From the NCBI GenBank assembly GCA_015698045.1, contig BLAL01000043.1, positions 248,001 to 312,000 on the forward strand: a DNA stretch of 64,000 nt. The letters run 5' to 3'. A program made the position numbers and the translations under genes. This DNA is from Rhizophagus clarus. Its lineage: Eukaryota; Glomeromycota; Glomeromycetes; Glomerales; Glomeraceae. The notes below the pieces were generated by a model. It did no database searches. It saw nothing but the letters and a program-made list of their open reading frames with translations, and was not told where the DNA came from. Shown one piece after another: positions 53,846 to 64,000 of this stretch (position 1 is the stretch's first letter; each line of letters begins with the position of its first letter).

Positions 53846-54132
53846 GACCTGTTTAATTCTGATTGTTTGGGTCTTTGATTGTAAAATCTGTTAACCAATT
53901 TGAACATAAGATTAAAATCAGAATTAAGTTGACTGATTATTAATTACAAAATTTTTTAATAATAACTAATTAACACATTTGATTTTGCTTATTTTAAATT
54001 ATGATTAAAATGATTTTATATTTTTGTAGAATGCAAAAATCAGATTATTGAATGAGTTATACAATTTTATTAGCCAATCTGTATTAATTCATAATCTGAT
54101 CAAATATCTGTATGATTAGAATTGAACAGGCC
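53846..54132. mobile_element. MITE with GACCTGTTTAATTCT ends
   Basis: The left end GACCTGTTTAATTCTGAT and the right end, on the other strand, GGCCTGTTCAATTCTAATCA are inverted repeats of roughly 20 bp. TAATA abuts both sides and may be the duplication. There is no coding sequence. The superfamily is uncertain (hAT-like ends, but the duplication is not 8 bp). Confidence 0.6.
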
Positions 54133-54387
54133 TAATATAATGTATACAGTTTAAAGCAAATTTTTCAAATAATAATTATATTGGGCGTCTTCACAAAATG
54201 CGTGATTAGGATAAGATTAGGATTGAGATTAAGATCAGCTTGAGATTAAGATTAACACTTCACAAAATATACTACCATAATTATGATCAACTTATTATGC
54301 GTTTTCATTAAATTTTTTAACTAATATTAACCGTTAAAAATTTTAATATAAATTTTATATCTTTCTCTGTCGTAATATTTTTTAGTA

Positions 54388-55625
54388 ATGAACGATATTA
54401 ATGAAATTCAAACTATAATTATTTTAATAATAATTATTATACTTATTAAACATATTGAACTTGAAGAACTTTTAATTGCTTCTTATTCAATTGAGCAAGA
54501 AGAAGAAGATTTTAACATTTTGCCTTTAATTTTATTATACTCACAACATAACAAAGAAATTAATGAACTAAGAAAATTAAATAGATTAATATCTAACTAT
54601 TGGTTTAATGAAGTATGTTTAAATATGCAAGATTTTGAATTTAAAAGACATTTTAGATTAACTAGGTCTACGTTTGAATGGTTGTGTTGTGAAATAATAC
54701 CACTTTTAAGAAGAAACAGTAATGAACCTGGTATAATTGGGCTTGCATGGGAACAAAAAATCGCAGCTTCATTATGGTTTCTTGCTACTGGAGAGTGTTT
54801 TAGATCTATAGGAGAAAAGTTTGGAATGGGGGAATCAACTATAAGTTATGCATTAAGACAATTTTTTGATGTAATAATTTCCAAATTTTTAAGTGAAAAA
54901 ATTATTTTTCCAACTACAGAATTAGAGGTCAATAGAATTACAAATGGATTCAAAATAACCAGAAATTTTCCTAATGTAATTGGCGCTATTGATGGTAGTC
55001 ACATACCAATTAAAGCACCTCACTTGTTTCCTGTTGACTATTTTAATAGAAAGGGATTTTATTTTATTGTTTTACAAGCAGTAGTTGATCATAAAAAAAA
55101 TTTTTAGATATATGTGTTGGCTGGCCAGGTTCTAAGCACGATAGTAGGATTTTAATAAATTCAAATCTTTACAATAAATTTAATAATCAAGTTACAACGC
55201 ATCTTAATAATAAATATATTTTAGGTAATGGGGGATATCTGAATCTTAGCTGGCTGATAGTACCATATAAAGATATTGGTAGAAGATTAACTCAAGAGCA
55301 AACATATTTTAATCGCAAATATTCACAAACAAGAATTAAAGTAGAACAGGCTTTCAGTTTATTGAAAAGTAGATGGTGATGTCTTCTTAACAAATTAGAA
55401 GTTTCATTTGAAATAGTATCACACATTATAACTACTTGTTGTATATTGCATAATATTTGTGAAGAAAGATGTGACTTTTTACCACCAGATGAGCGATACC
55501 ATGAAGTAGAAACTGAAACTGATGTAAATAGGGAATTAAATACCACTGAAACACCCGAAGGAAATGTAATTAGAAATTCAATATGTAATTTTTTATGGAA
55601 TCAAAGAAATACGAGAAGGCGTTAA
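54388..55625 (+). pseudogene. PIF/Harbinger transposase, frameshifted
   Basis: The start is ATG at 54388. A helix-turn-helix-like part (ATGECFRSIGEKFGMGESTI) precedes the DDE_Tnp_4-type core: FPNVIGAIDGSHIPIKAP (first Asp), YFNRKGFYFIVLQAVVDHK, then after a one-base loss in the A-run near 55100 the frame shifts to FLDICVGWPGSKHDSRIL (second Asp) and NRKYSQTRIKVEQAFSLLKS (catalytic Glu), then CILHNICEE. A TGA after SRW replaces the Arg expected at that position. The tail ends NQRNTRRR at 55625. Both lesions are single changes, so decay is moderate. Confidence 0.88.
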
Positions 55626-55859
55626 TAATAAATTTTGCTAAAGATTCCTAATTTCTTTATTATAATTACAAAAAAAAATTACAATACCAATTGTTTATTT
55701 GTATTCAAATTGAGAAAATTCTAAATTATCTGTAAATTAAAAATAAATTTAATGAGTTCATATTATATTATACATCAGGGTTTAGATATATGATATATAT
55801 GCATGCGCATGCGCATGTGCATGAATAGTATACACTACATGTATGACAAATTAAATACC

Positions 55860-56729
55860 TTAACTTGTTTTATCCACCTGGTTTAGTTGATTTTGCTTCG
55901 TATTTAAAGAATTTAAACTGTTTGAAAGATTATTCAAAATATTAAATAGTATCATATCAGATTGCTGCTTCATATGAAGTAATTCTAATCTTTGTTCTTG
56001 TTCTTTTTTTTCCTTTTCTTCTCTTTTTTTATCAAGTTCTATTTGTCTAACTTCTTGCTGTTCAATCCAATTTTGAAGAATATCTCCTAAGTTATTTCCA
56101 CACTTTTTAGATTTTTTTCTATTTTGATCTTCTAAATTAGCGTTAGCATCATCATTTTTATACTTGTTTTTATGCTTTCTACCAATTTTAGGGATCACAT
56201 ATGGAATTTCCACTTGCGGATTTTCTTGAATATTGAGATCATCATCTTTTCTTAACGAAAATTCACACGAGTCAATACAAGATTTTGGATTTAATATAGG
56301 CCTATTTTTATCCAAAATAACTTCAATTTCTTCTTTATATTGAATGGTAATTGGAGGACCGCCACTCTTCTTTGATTCTGCAAGTTGTGTCTTTAAAAAA
56401 AAAATCAATAATCAATAATTAATAAAATTTTAAAATATTTTTTTATTTAATTTAAAAAAAAACCTTATAGTTGTCCACGAGATTCTTCCGCTTATTAGCA
56501 ATTTGAACATTACTATAAGACTATTCAAAGTTAAAAATTAGGAGAAAAACTTCGGCATCTTTTCACAATTGAATATTTCCTGAATTAGAGATGGTTCACG
56601 TGTGTACTTTAACTCTTCAAGCTTGTCTTTATGTTCAAGAAGGAAAGATAATAGTGCTTTTATAGCACTTTCACTCCACTTTGTTCTTGAAGGTTTGTCT
56701 TTTCTAATATTTTTATGAGTTTGTTCCAT
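55860..56729 (-). CDS. Harbinger-associated Myb/SANT-like protein
   Basis: ATG at 56729 opens KPSRTKWSESAIKALLSFLL, the first helix of a Myb/SANT-like domain, running EHKDKLEELKYTREPSLIQEIF to a stop at 56538. A middle exon (about 56466-56522) reads YSNVQIANKRKNLVDNYK, the third-helix pattern. After an intron, 55860-56390 continues TQLAESKKSGGPPITIQYKE, a basic stretch and a long charged coiled coil (QQEVRQIELDKKREEKEKKE). In this superfamily the Myb-like partner binds the transposon ends and helps import the transposase (family knowledge). The junction between the first two parts is not clean in frame, so this copy may be damaged there. Confidence 0.65.
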
Positions 56730-57072
56730 TTTTTTTTTATTAAAAAAAAAAAACTTATTATTTTATGTTGAAAAATAATTTTTAAAAGTTTCGCGTTTCG
56801 CGTTTTACATTTGAAATAACCATAAAGAAATGTATTTAAATAAAATAAATGCATATTACAATTACGAAAAATATATGAAAAAAAGAGGAACTTGCGGGTA
56901 GTTAATTTTTTGTTCCTAATCTTACTTGATGAGTAAGATTGAAATTTCATATATAATTTCAATCACGATTAGCTTGAGATTAGTCTTAATCTTAATCACA
57001 TTTTTTGTGAAACCAGATTAACCCTTAATCTCAATCTTAATCTCAATCACGCATTTTGTGAAGACACTCATT

Positions 57073-57435
57073 ATATAAAATAAATTTTATTAGTCAAAAT
57101 ATTATGTAAAATGATTGGTTAAAAAATTTAAATTTTTATTTATATCTATTATAAATTATTTGCAGATATAATTGGCTTAATTTAATTTAAGTAAATTTGT
57201 AGTGTTAGTCCAAATTATAAAATTTATATAATATTTAAGATAATATAGAAATTAATTGAAAATTTGTATAACATAATATATTTAGTAGCTTTAGTAAATA
57301 ATCAAACCAGTCTTTTAACTGGAAGTACTCATGTTTAGTTAGAAGTGAATATAATTTGTATTTCTCTCTTTATTAATAAATGGTTGTACAGTTTCAACAT
57401 TAAAAAAAAAAAAAATATATATATTTTTTTTATTT
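57073..57435. other. No supported gene
   Basis: AT-rich spacer ending in A- and T-runs that form the probable target duplication of the retroposon on the right. Confidence 0.45.
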
Positions 57436-57454
57436 TTTTTTTTTTAACTTTAAA

Positions 57455-57530
57455 GGCGTTGGAGCCGCACTCTGTTTTATTATGTAAAATGAAGGTACAA
57501 TAACGTACCACTAGGCTACAATTAACGTTG
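57455..57530 (-). repeat. Possible tRNA-like 3' segment of the retroposon
   Basis: On the minus strand, just before the A-rich tail, TGTAGCCTAGTGGTACG resembles an A box (TRGCNNAGYNGG) and GGCTCCAACGCC lies about 45 nt later where a B box would be expected. The putative B box deviates from GGTTCGANNCC and no clean cloverleaf forms. A tRNA-derived SINE joined to a LINE tail, or chance, are the alternatives. Confidence 0.35.
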
Positions 57531-57708
57531 CTTCAAGCCACAAAGGACCTGTCTTACCATCCGCCTGAAATATTAACTACTAATATAAAGGAATAAAGGG
57601 AACGAAAAACAAAGAAAAAGAAATATTGTAGAAAATAAACTACTCTAAAACAACTAACCAGTTAGGAATAACCATCCCATCTATGACTAACTTTCTGTTT
57701 CTAGTATG

Positions 57709-58904
57709 TTAGCAACATAAACTAATGAGCTGTTCCAGCAAGTGCTTGATTTCCACCTTATTAAAATTACCCATGTGCCCATTGCCAGACTTACGCTGTC
57801 CCTTGTTCATGTTAGAAGAAGTTGAACGTCCAGAGGGTTTTTGAGACTGCGCGAGGTTAAACGAGTTAGTATTATTTTCGTGATTATTGTTACATGACTT
57901 GCGTGATCCAAGAGGCGTGCGATTTGATCCAGTGAGGACTGGAGAGGAGCCCGCCTTCTTGTGGGAAGAGGAGTTTGAGCCTGAGCCTGTAGCCTTAGGC
58001 TGTCGTCTTGGCGAACGGAAGGATGGAGTGGAATGTTTGCACCAAGCTAAATCTGTCTGCTTCCACATTTAGCTCTTGGCTAACTTACGGGACAACGCAT
58101 CCCATGTTGCGAAGTAACCGATAAGAGTCCTAGTGCCATCCTGTTCTTGAATTATTTTGAATGATTGGAGATTGCTTTCGTTGATAAAGGCGCTTGAGAT
58201 GCCATTAGGAAATAGTGACTCAATCGTCATATCCTCAGGGATATTTGTGATTGCCGCCTGGAATTTTTCACGTTACTTTCGTTCTGAAAGAAACCAAGCT
58301 GCCGGGAACCATCGTACAGGAATAGAGCTGAGGGAAACCGTCCAGTCACCATTATTATACGCCTTAAGACAATTATGATTAGGTGTGAGTCTGACCCTTG
58401 CCGTTTGGTATTTCTTTTGCACTCGCGTGCTAACAGACACCACTTTTCCCCATTTATTGAGTTCGCTGAGGAGCTGATAATTTGTCCATTTGGCTGGAAT
58501 GTCGTAAACCACAAGGTCCAGGGTGAGGTTCTTGTCGTTTTCCTCAAGCTGGTAACCAGTGATAATTAAGTTGTTGTCTCCTGTACTACTTTCACTTTTG
58601 CGTTTCTTTATTGTAAGTGAAGCGGTCTTATCATCACTTTTGTCGCAGCGCTTGTCGTAGGCAGATGGCTGTGGCAGGGGTTGTGAGAGTATGGGTTTAT
58701 GACTATCAAGGGTGGAATCAGGTGATGCAGTCGAAGAGTTGAGTGTGGCATTTTCCTGCAAGAGTTTAGCTTTTTCCGCGCGCTTCTCTTGTTTCTTCAG
58801 CTTTTTTTTCTGATTCTTAGTCAAAACCAGTTTCCAGGTGTTAGTACTTGTTTCGGGTGAAGCAGGAAGTGGATCAACTGTCGAAGACGTTGATTGGTGC
58901 GAAG
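57709..58904 (-). pseudogene. LINE ORF1-like protein fragment, two stops
   Basis: One frame runs from 58904 to 57709 with only two TAA interruptions (58273 and 58069). It includes a lysine-rich stretch (KNQKKKLKKQEKRAEKAKLL), an RRM-like segment (LTLDLVVYDIPAKWTNYQLL, KWGKVVSVSTRVQKKYQTAR), then AAITNIPEDMTIESLF, IGYFATWDALSRKLAKS and a Ser/Asn-rich basic tail. The pattern is that of an RNA-binding ORF1 protein from a LINE family distinct from units A-D. Start and N-terminus are missing. Confidence 0.65.
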
Positions 58905-58919
58905 AAAAAATATATATTT

Positions 58920-59424
58920 AATAACTAAATTTTTATTTAATATTATATAATTACAAATAATTTATAATTCTAGTTATAACTATAGATTTAGTCTAAATTA
59001 ATAAAATAAATCAGATCATTCAAATGAAAATAGATCATTTAAGAATAATCTAAATAAATCTGTTCAGATATTTAATTAATATAAATATTTATTTTCAGAT
59101 ATTTTGTTAAATAAATTAAATAAATTTTAAATAATAAATAATGAATTACAGTCAACTCTCTCTATAGTCACACATTTGGGACAGTCTATATTTGGTGACT
59201 ATAATGAGATGTGACTATAAGCAATAAAATCTTATAATTAAATCAGTAATTTTGGTTAGAATTATAAATTGTAATAATTTTAGTTAAATATTCACATCAT
59301 AGTAATTTTATTAATATTATTCCAATTATTATGGATTTATAACCATTAGATTCCTCTTGATGAGATGATTCCAACGAGCTTAAGATCATTAAAATCTGAT
59401 CATTAGAACCCGTAATAATTAAAA
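58920..59424. repeat. First unit of a ~200-bp dispersed/tandem repeat and a solitary Tc1-like end
   Basis: 59260-59424 matches the two units right of the Mutator-like element (shared TGATGAGATGATTCCAAYGAG, AAGATCATTAAAATCTGATC, GAACCCGTAATAATTAAAA). At 59152, CAGTCAACTCTCTCTATAGT looks like a pogo/Tc1-type terminus without a visible partner. Confidence 0.6.
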
Positions 59425-59559
59425 GAAGTTTTTTTAGGTGCCACCCGGAGTGGTATTAGAGTTTTTGCCACCCCTAGTCACGAGGTTTATAAATAATGAA
59501 TTTAATTGGATAAAAATTGTTCAAATCAAGAAATGCGCGAAATTAAAAAAAAAATTTTA

Positions 59560-60185
59560 TTTATTTATTTTTTTTTTTTTAAAGAACGTTCATTTGATTA
59601 ATACCCTTAGGCTTTAATAGTAAGCTTTCTTTTTCTTTTCTTTTTTTTACTTTAGAAAATGTACTAACGTTCCTTTTCTTTCTTTTTTAGGAACGCATTT
59701 TTGGGTATTCATTAGCAAATTAACTCGAAAAAATAACTATGTAGATATACGAAACTGCCATCTCTGACAATACTGATTATGACAATCGTTGTCATTCATT
59801 GGCAAGCTTAATTTTGACTTCTTCTCTAAGAATAAATGAACGGTTTATAAATTTAGTCAATATCAGGATTTTAATCCTTTCTTCTTTTTGGAGTTGGTAA
59901 AGCAATCTGATTTTTTTTTTCTTACAACTTAAGAAAATTATTAACGTTCTTTCCCAATTTCTTTTTGTAGGGATCAGTTTAAACTACCAAAATTGATAGT
60001 GAGTATTACTGGAAAGAAGGGGAGATTTTTTTTTCATTTAAAAATGTCTATTAATGTTCTTTTTTAATTTCTTTTTTGTAGGAGTAGCTAGATATTGAAT
60101 ATTAGAGGATGAGGGATTTTTTTTTCATATAAGAACGTTCGTTAATGTTCTTTTCATTGTTTTTTATTTGGGGTGCATTGTGTGA
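59560..60185. repeat. Subterminal repeats of the Mutator-like element
   Basis: Five or six degenerate units of ACGTTCTTTTCTTTCTTTTT, followed by AGGAR and a short unique part, are spaced about 100 bp apart between the left end and the 3' end of the transposase. They could be transposase-binding sites. Confidence 0.65.
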
Positions 60186-60371
60186 TGTATAAGTACGTGT
60201 GTAATGTGCAGAAATGATAATAAATACAGTTTCATTGATATTTACCAGTTGATATACGGATAAATTCAGATCCTGTGTAACTTAATTTATCAATAAATAA
60301 ACTATTGTCACATGCAGTCAATATTAAGTACTAAATTTTATTTAATTTCTATTCTTTATAAAGAAATGATT

Positions 60372-63300
60372 TTAATCATCATTTTCTGCATCTTTCCCTT
60401 TGCATTTTACGTAAGTGTGACCCTCTTTCTTACATAATTTACATGGCGCCATACATCGTTGAATGTTATGATTAGTTGCGTTACAATTACTACATCTATT
60501 ACCCTGCGAACTGCCTTGCCCATCATTATCCTGAACAAAAGTATTTGAACCACCACTTTTAGTGCCCATTTCAACAGAACTTTTATATCTTTTATTTTGT
60601 GGTCTTCCTTTAGACTTAACTATATGCGAATTAAGAGTTTTGTTTGATTCGTCAGCTATTTCATTTGTATCATTATATAATTCTTCTAAAATCTCATTAA
60701 AGACATTTAAAATATCTGATCTATATTTTTCAGAAGCAACTTGAGCAATCTTACGTCCAAGTCTAAATAAATTGCTATATAAATGTCGTATATTGATTTT
60801 CACATTAATATCATCAATTAAATAAGAGTCATTTCGAAGTTCATCCAAAACTGTTGACTCTTTCGCATACGAGGATTGTCCATTTATATCTACAAATTCT
60901 TGATTTTGATTATCAAAATTGTTACATGTTTCAGGATTACCCAACTGATTTTTGCTTTCTATTTTGAACCATCGCTTCTTAATTAAGAAAATACTGAATT
61001 GTGCTTGTTTACTACGAATCATAACCTGAAAAAAGTGACGGCACACCAATCCACAATTTAAAATCATTAAACAGGTACAAATATGACTCTTATCACATAG
61101 AAGAATCACAAAATGAGGAGAAGAATTTGATTTGTGAGGGAGATAGGTAATACGCCATGTTTCGGTAATGTTTGTTCTATCAACTTTATCAACAAGTGAT
61201 CTTAAAGATATTTGAGCAAAGTCATCTTGGTTATTTTCATCATTGACTTCATGTACGAAATCCTAAAAATTAAAATAAGAAAATTAAAGTTAGATCAATA
61301 CACGCCAGTTTGCTTATACAAAAATGATAAAAATATTAATTTCCTAGCAGAAATTACATATAAATAGAGAAAATTAAATATTTGTATTTACTTTTTGTGT
61401 CATTACCAATTAAACTAATGCTTACCTCTTCAAAAACTTTATAATCCTCTGGAGGTATTAATGTAGCATTATACTCTAAACTGATATCAAGTTGAGCTTT
61501 TTGTATGAAGTACATCTCTATCGTAAGATACTTTTTTAGCTCTTTTATTACATGCGGGAAAATCCTTTCAGATGAAGTTGTTGATATGTTTGTATGGGGT
61601 AATGATTCAATCCAATCTCGATATTCTGCTTTAGCAGTTTGATTGCAAAGAAATTCCTGAATGCCTTGAAAACATTCAACCAAACTGCTTTTGAAATTTA
61701 CGTATTTCTTAATAATTCCATTAATGCTTTCAACATGTTGTGTTGATATCATTCCTGCAGTAAAATACTAAAGAAAAATAAAAATAAAATGTTAAAGAAT
61801 TAGAAATGTAAAATTACATTTAATTTACATAAATCAAATAACACAAAAATTAAAATTTGGCAATATAACATATTTACCATACAAATAAATGCTTTGCCCC
61901 ATGACTCTTTGATTTTATCCAAAGTTCCTATTAAATAATCATTAGCACAAGGAAATAATTCAATCAATTGTTCCCACCTAATATTAAATAAAGTTTCATT
62001 CAGACTATTGCGTACAGAATAAAACTTAGATAAAAATTCAGTATAATTTTCGCCTAAAGATCGTTGTACATGACGATTTAAATTTCGACGAATATGAAAT
62101 ATACAGTGAATATGTTTAATATTAGATAAAAAATTTTTTATTGCTGCATCTAAACCTGTATCTGCGTCACTAAAAAGAACAGTTGGCAGTATTCCATTAT
62201 TTGCTTTTAGGAGTTGTTCTAAAACCCATACATAAGATGATGATGTTTCATCAGATAGTAATGCTTGTGCAAAAATTCGTGTATGGTTTTGATTGTCAAC
62301 ACCAACAAAAAAACAAAGAGCCATTTGATATCTATTTGTTCTTGAGGTGTTATCTGTTACTATAACATTATAATAACGTTAATATAGATCTTGTTGATTT
62401 GAATCCATCCAAAAAATATGAAATAATCTTCCTTGATGTATTTTTTTTGCAATAAACATTCCAGGATCATCCTTTTGCTGAATTTCAAGCTTTTCTAATA
62501 ACCAAAATGCATCAATATCTGGATCATTAATTTCATTATGATTATTCTGTTTAAAGTGCTGAATAGCGTTTATTACATCTTTTTCTAAAAATGTTTGTTG
62601 TGGGAATTCAGAAATTAAAAGATTTCGGATCATAAAACTACCCATTCCAGGTGAATTATTAATATAAAACTTAATTCTATTCAATACAGATTCTGATAAA
62701 CTGCGATATAATAGAGCAAATACTGCCATTATGATATTAAGAATATGATTTTTGTGATTGGATTCAAAAGTAGTTACACAAGGATTTGAATCATATTTTG
62801 GCCAACAAATATTGATATAACATGTGCAACCAACTCGAGAAGATGTAGTATTACGCATTTTATTTGGATTATTACTTTTACGCATCTTTGGCATACCAGA
62901 ATGACTACATTCAAATACTTTTTTATTAATATCTCCATCAGCTCGATAGTAAGTATTTTGTAATCTCCATACAAATCCTTTTATTTTAGCATATGAGGGC
63001 TTTGCAATAGAAAGGTACGAAACTCAAAAAAAAATAAAAATTTAATTAATATTAAATTTACACTTATTTTAGTATAAAAAACATAATTAGCATATAAAGT
63101 AAATTTAAAAAATTTTTTGAGTTTCATACCTTTCTATTGCAAAGACCCCATATGCATATAATACTTGGTCTACATGCTCCCAACTTTCAAATCTATATTC
63201 AACTGCTAATTCTTCTGCTTATTTTTTTAAATTTTCACTAATTTGAAGTTCCTGGAAAACCTTTCGTCGTTTTTTTTTTGAAATTGCAGATTTGGACGTT

Positions 63301-63374
63301 AGAGTTAAGGTGTTTTCCTTATTTGAATCTTCTTGATCATACTCTAACTCAAGATCATTAATAATACTATTCAT
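60372..63374 (-). pseudogene. MULE transposase with FAR1 domain, SWIM finger and zinc knuckle
   Basis: ATG at 63374 starts MNSIINDLELEYDQEDSNKE. The FAR1-type DNA-binding part reads RFESWEHVDQVLYAYAKIKG (interrupted by a MITE at 62996-63148), VFECSHSG and RVGCTCYINI. The transposase core follows: YYNVIVTDNTSRTNRYQMAL (first Asp), VLFSDADTGLDAAIKNFL (second Asp), HCIFHIRRNLNRHVQ and CQI/V-type helix, then GMISTQHVESINGIIKKY. A SWIM finger (CTCLMILNCGLVCRHFF) and C-terminal CX2C knuckles (CSNCNATNHNIQRC, CKLCKKEGHTYVKC) end at 60372. Stops: TAA after ISENLKK and TAA before RYYNV. Introns near 61755-61875 and 61265-61430 are GT...AG. The host cannot make an active protein from this copy. Confidence 0.88.
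62996..63148. mobile_element. 153-bp MITE inside the MULE coding sequence
   Basis: Inverted repeats of about 35 bp (AGGGCTTTGCAATAGAAAGG on the left, GGGTCTTTGCAATAGAAAGG on the other strand from the right), with CATATG on both sides (62990-62995 and 63149-63154). Removing the insert and one CATATG restores the frame LYAYAKIKGFVWR across the junction. Confidence 0.85.
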
Positions 63375-63570
63375 TTTAATAAATTTTAATAGTAATAATA
63401 CATGTTATAAACAGTAATACAGAAGTTCTTTGTTTCGTATTATTTTGTTTTTTTTATAGAAAATTTGTGTATCATATGACAAGTAATACAATTATGTTTA
63501 CAATATCACGTGACATAATACGGGGTGGCAAAAAATCAAATACTACCCGGGGTGGCACCAACAATTTTTC

Positions 63571-64000
63571 TAATTAAAATACAGTCAAAATATTTAATGT
63601 TACATATAAAAAATGCTGATCTGGTCTTTAAAATCGAATTTCTTGGTCAATATTAATCCAATCATTATAAAATTATTATTATTAGCTTCCTCTCGATGAG
63701 ACGATTCTAATGAGCCTAAGATCATTGAAATCTGATCACTAGAACCCGTAATAATTAAAATACAGTCAAAATATTTAATATTACACAAATTTTACATATA
63801 AAAAATGCTGATCTAGTCTTTAAAATCGAATTTCTCGGTCAATATTAATCCAATCGTTATAAAATTACTACCATCTGATTCCTTTCAATGAGATGAACCT
63901 AATGAGCTAAAGATCATATAAATCCGATCATTAGATCATAGAATAATTATATTTCGATAAATATCTTTTTATAATCACATATATATAAAATTTTTAAAAA
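63571..64000. repeat. Tandem ~190-200-bp repeat, two units to the window edge
   Basis: Units begin AAAATACAGTCAAAATATTT at about 63576 and 63757 and share AAAAAATGCTGATCTRGTCT, AAAATCGAATTTCTYGGTCA and AATATTAATCCAATC. The second unit is cut by the window end; a partial first unit lies left of the Mutator-like element. Confidence 0.8.

Larger units (their letters stand above)
54183..57069 (+). mobile_element. PIF/Harbinger transposon with two genes
   Basis: Terminal inverted repeats GGGCGTCTTCACAAAATGCG (left) and GAGTGTCTTCACAAAATGCG (right, other strand) are followed by arrays of GATTAAGATTGAGATTAAG-like subterminal repeats. ATT flanks both sides (54180-54182 and 57070-57072), the 3-bp duplication size of this superfamily. 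Inside are a transposase (plus) and a convergent Myb/SANT-like protein (minus), the usual two proteins of PIF/Harbinger elements. Confidence 0.9.
57436..58904 (-). mobile_element. 5'-truncated LINE-type retroposon with A-rich tail
   Basis: On the minus strand it runs from 58904 into a single ORF1-like frame and ends in a long A-run (T-run at 57424-57445 on the plus strand). Sequence resembling AAAAAATATATATTT occurs at both ends (about 57409-57427 and 58905-58919) and is the probable target duplication. The open frame continues to the very right edge without a start, so the copy is 5'-truncated. No RT is present. Confidence 0.75.
59425..63570 (-). mobile_element. Mutator-like element (MULE), decayed
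   Basis: TAATTAAAA flanks both sides exactly (59416-59424 and 63571-63579), the 9-bp duplication typical of the Mutator superfamily. About 12 bases inside each end, GGTGCCACCCGGAGTGGTAT (left) and GGTGCCACCCCGGGTAGTAT (right, other strand) begin the inverted repeats, which continue TTTTTGCCACCCC. The gene on the minus strand has FAR1, MULE and SWIM parts. Confidence 0.92.

Noticed and set aside
57887..58569. Plus-strand frames opposite the ORF1-like fragment
   Set aside because: Antisense shadows of the retroposon coding sequence.

Overview
This window looks like a transposon-rich chromosomal segment of a filamentous fungus, most likely a Glomeromycotan (Rhizophagus-like) genome; that is inference. 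What is seen: very AT-rich DNA, short GT-AG introns of about 50-100 nt, fungal-type housekeeping genes with those introns, and a high density of class I and class II elements in different states of decay. No rRNA, true tRNA or CRISPR array was seen.

Layout. 1-448: AT-rich, no gene. 449-3498: decayed hAT transposon with an exact 8-bp target duplication. 4005-24206: a broken four-exon Myb/SANT-like gene whose first intron carries a head-to-tail array of four LINE-type units (A 4212-5531, B 5546-7400, C 7415-15589, D 15604-23775), all on the minus strand and all bordered by the same palindromic 14-mer. Unit D is almost intact: ORF1 has RRM-like modules and a zinc knuckle, ORF2 has endonuclease, reverse transcriptase and RNase H. 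24384-27157: decayed piggyBac. 27342-30235: a 50-bp tandem repeat, a long foldback MITE and a Tc1-type MITE. 30766-34190: a two-gene DD34E Tc1/mariner-superfamily transposon with perfect 28-bp TIRs and TA duplications, holding a transposase and, convergent to it, an intact three-exon SAM-domain gene. 34196-39180: MITEs, minisatellite and dispersed repeats. 39185-43768: an older, diverged copy of the same two-gene element in opposite orientation, with a third, SANT-like gene between the two. 43815-46536: a DDE transposase relic, a short retroposon and tandem MITEs.

47228-52874 is the host-gene island: chorismate mutase (minus), divergent from mitochondrial ribosomal protein uS5m (plus) across 165 bp, then a small UPF0132-type membrane protein (plus) and a coiled-coil/LRR protein (minus). 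53846-64000 is again mobile DNA: a MITE, a two-ORF PIF/Harbinger element, a 5'-truncated retroposon with a possible tRNA-like tail, and a Mutator-like element with FAR1, MULE and SWIM domains that carries a small MITE inside its coding sequence and sits between units of a tandem repeat.

The best candidate for something undescribed is the transposase plus SAM-protein element. Two copies of different age keep the same gene order, orientation, exon structure and terminal sequence, so the SAM protein looks like a maintained part of the transposon rather than a chance passenger. The second is the LINE array, which points to insertion specificity for GAATTTAAATTC. Coding exons were assigned by hand translation and splice-site inspection; no database search was run.
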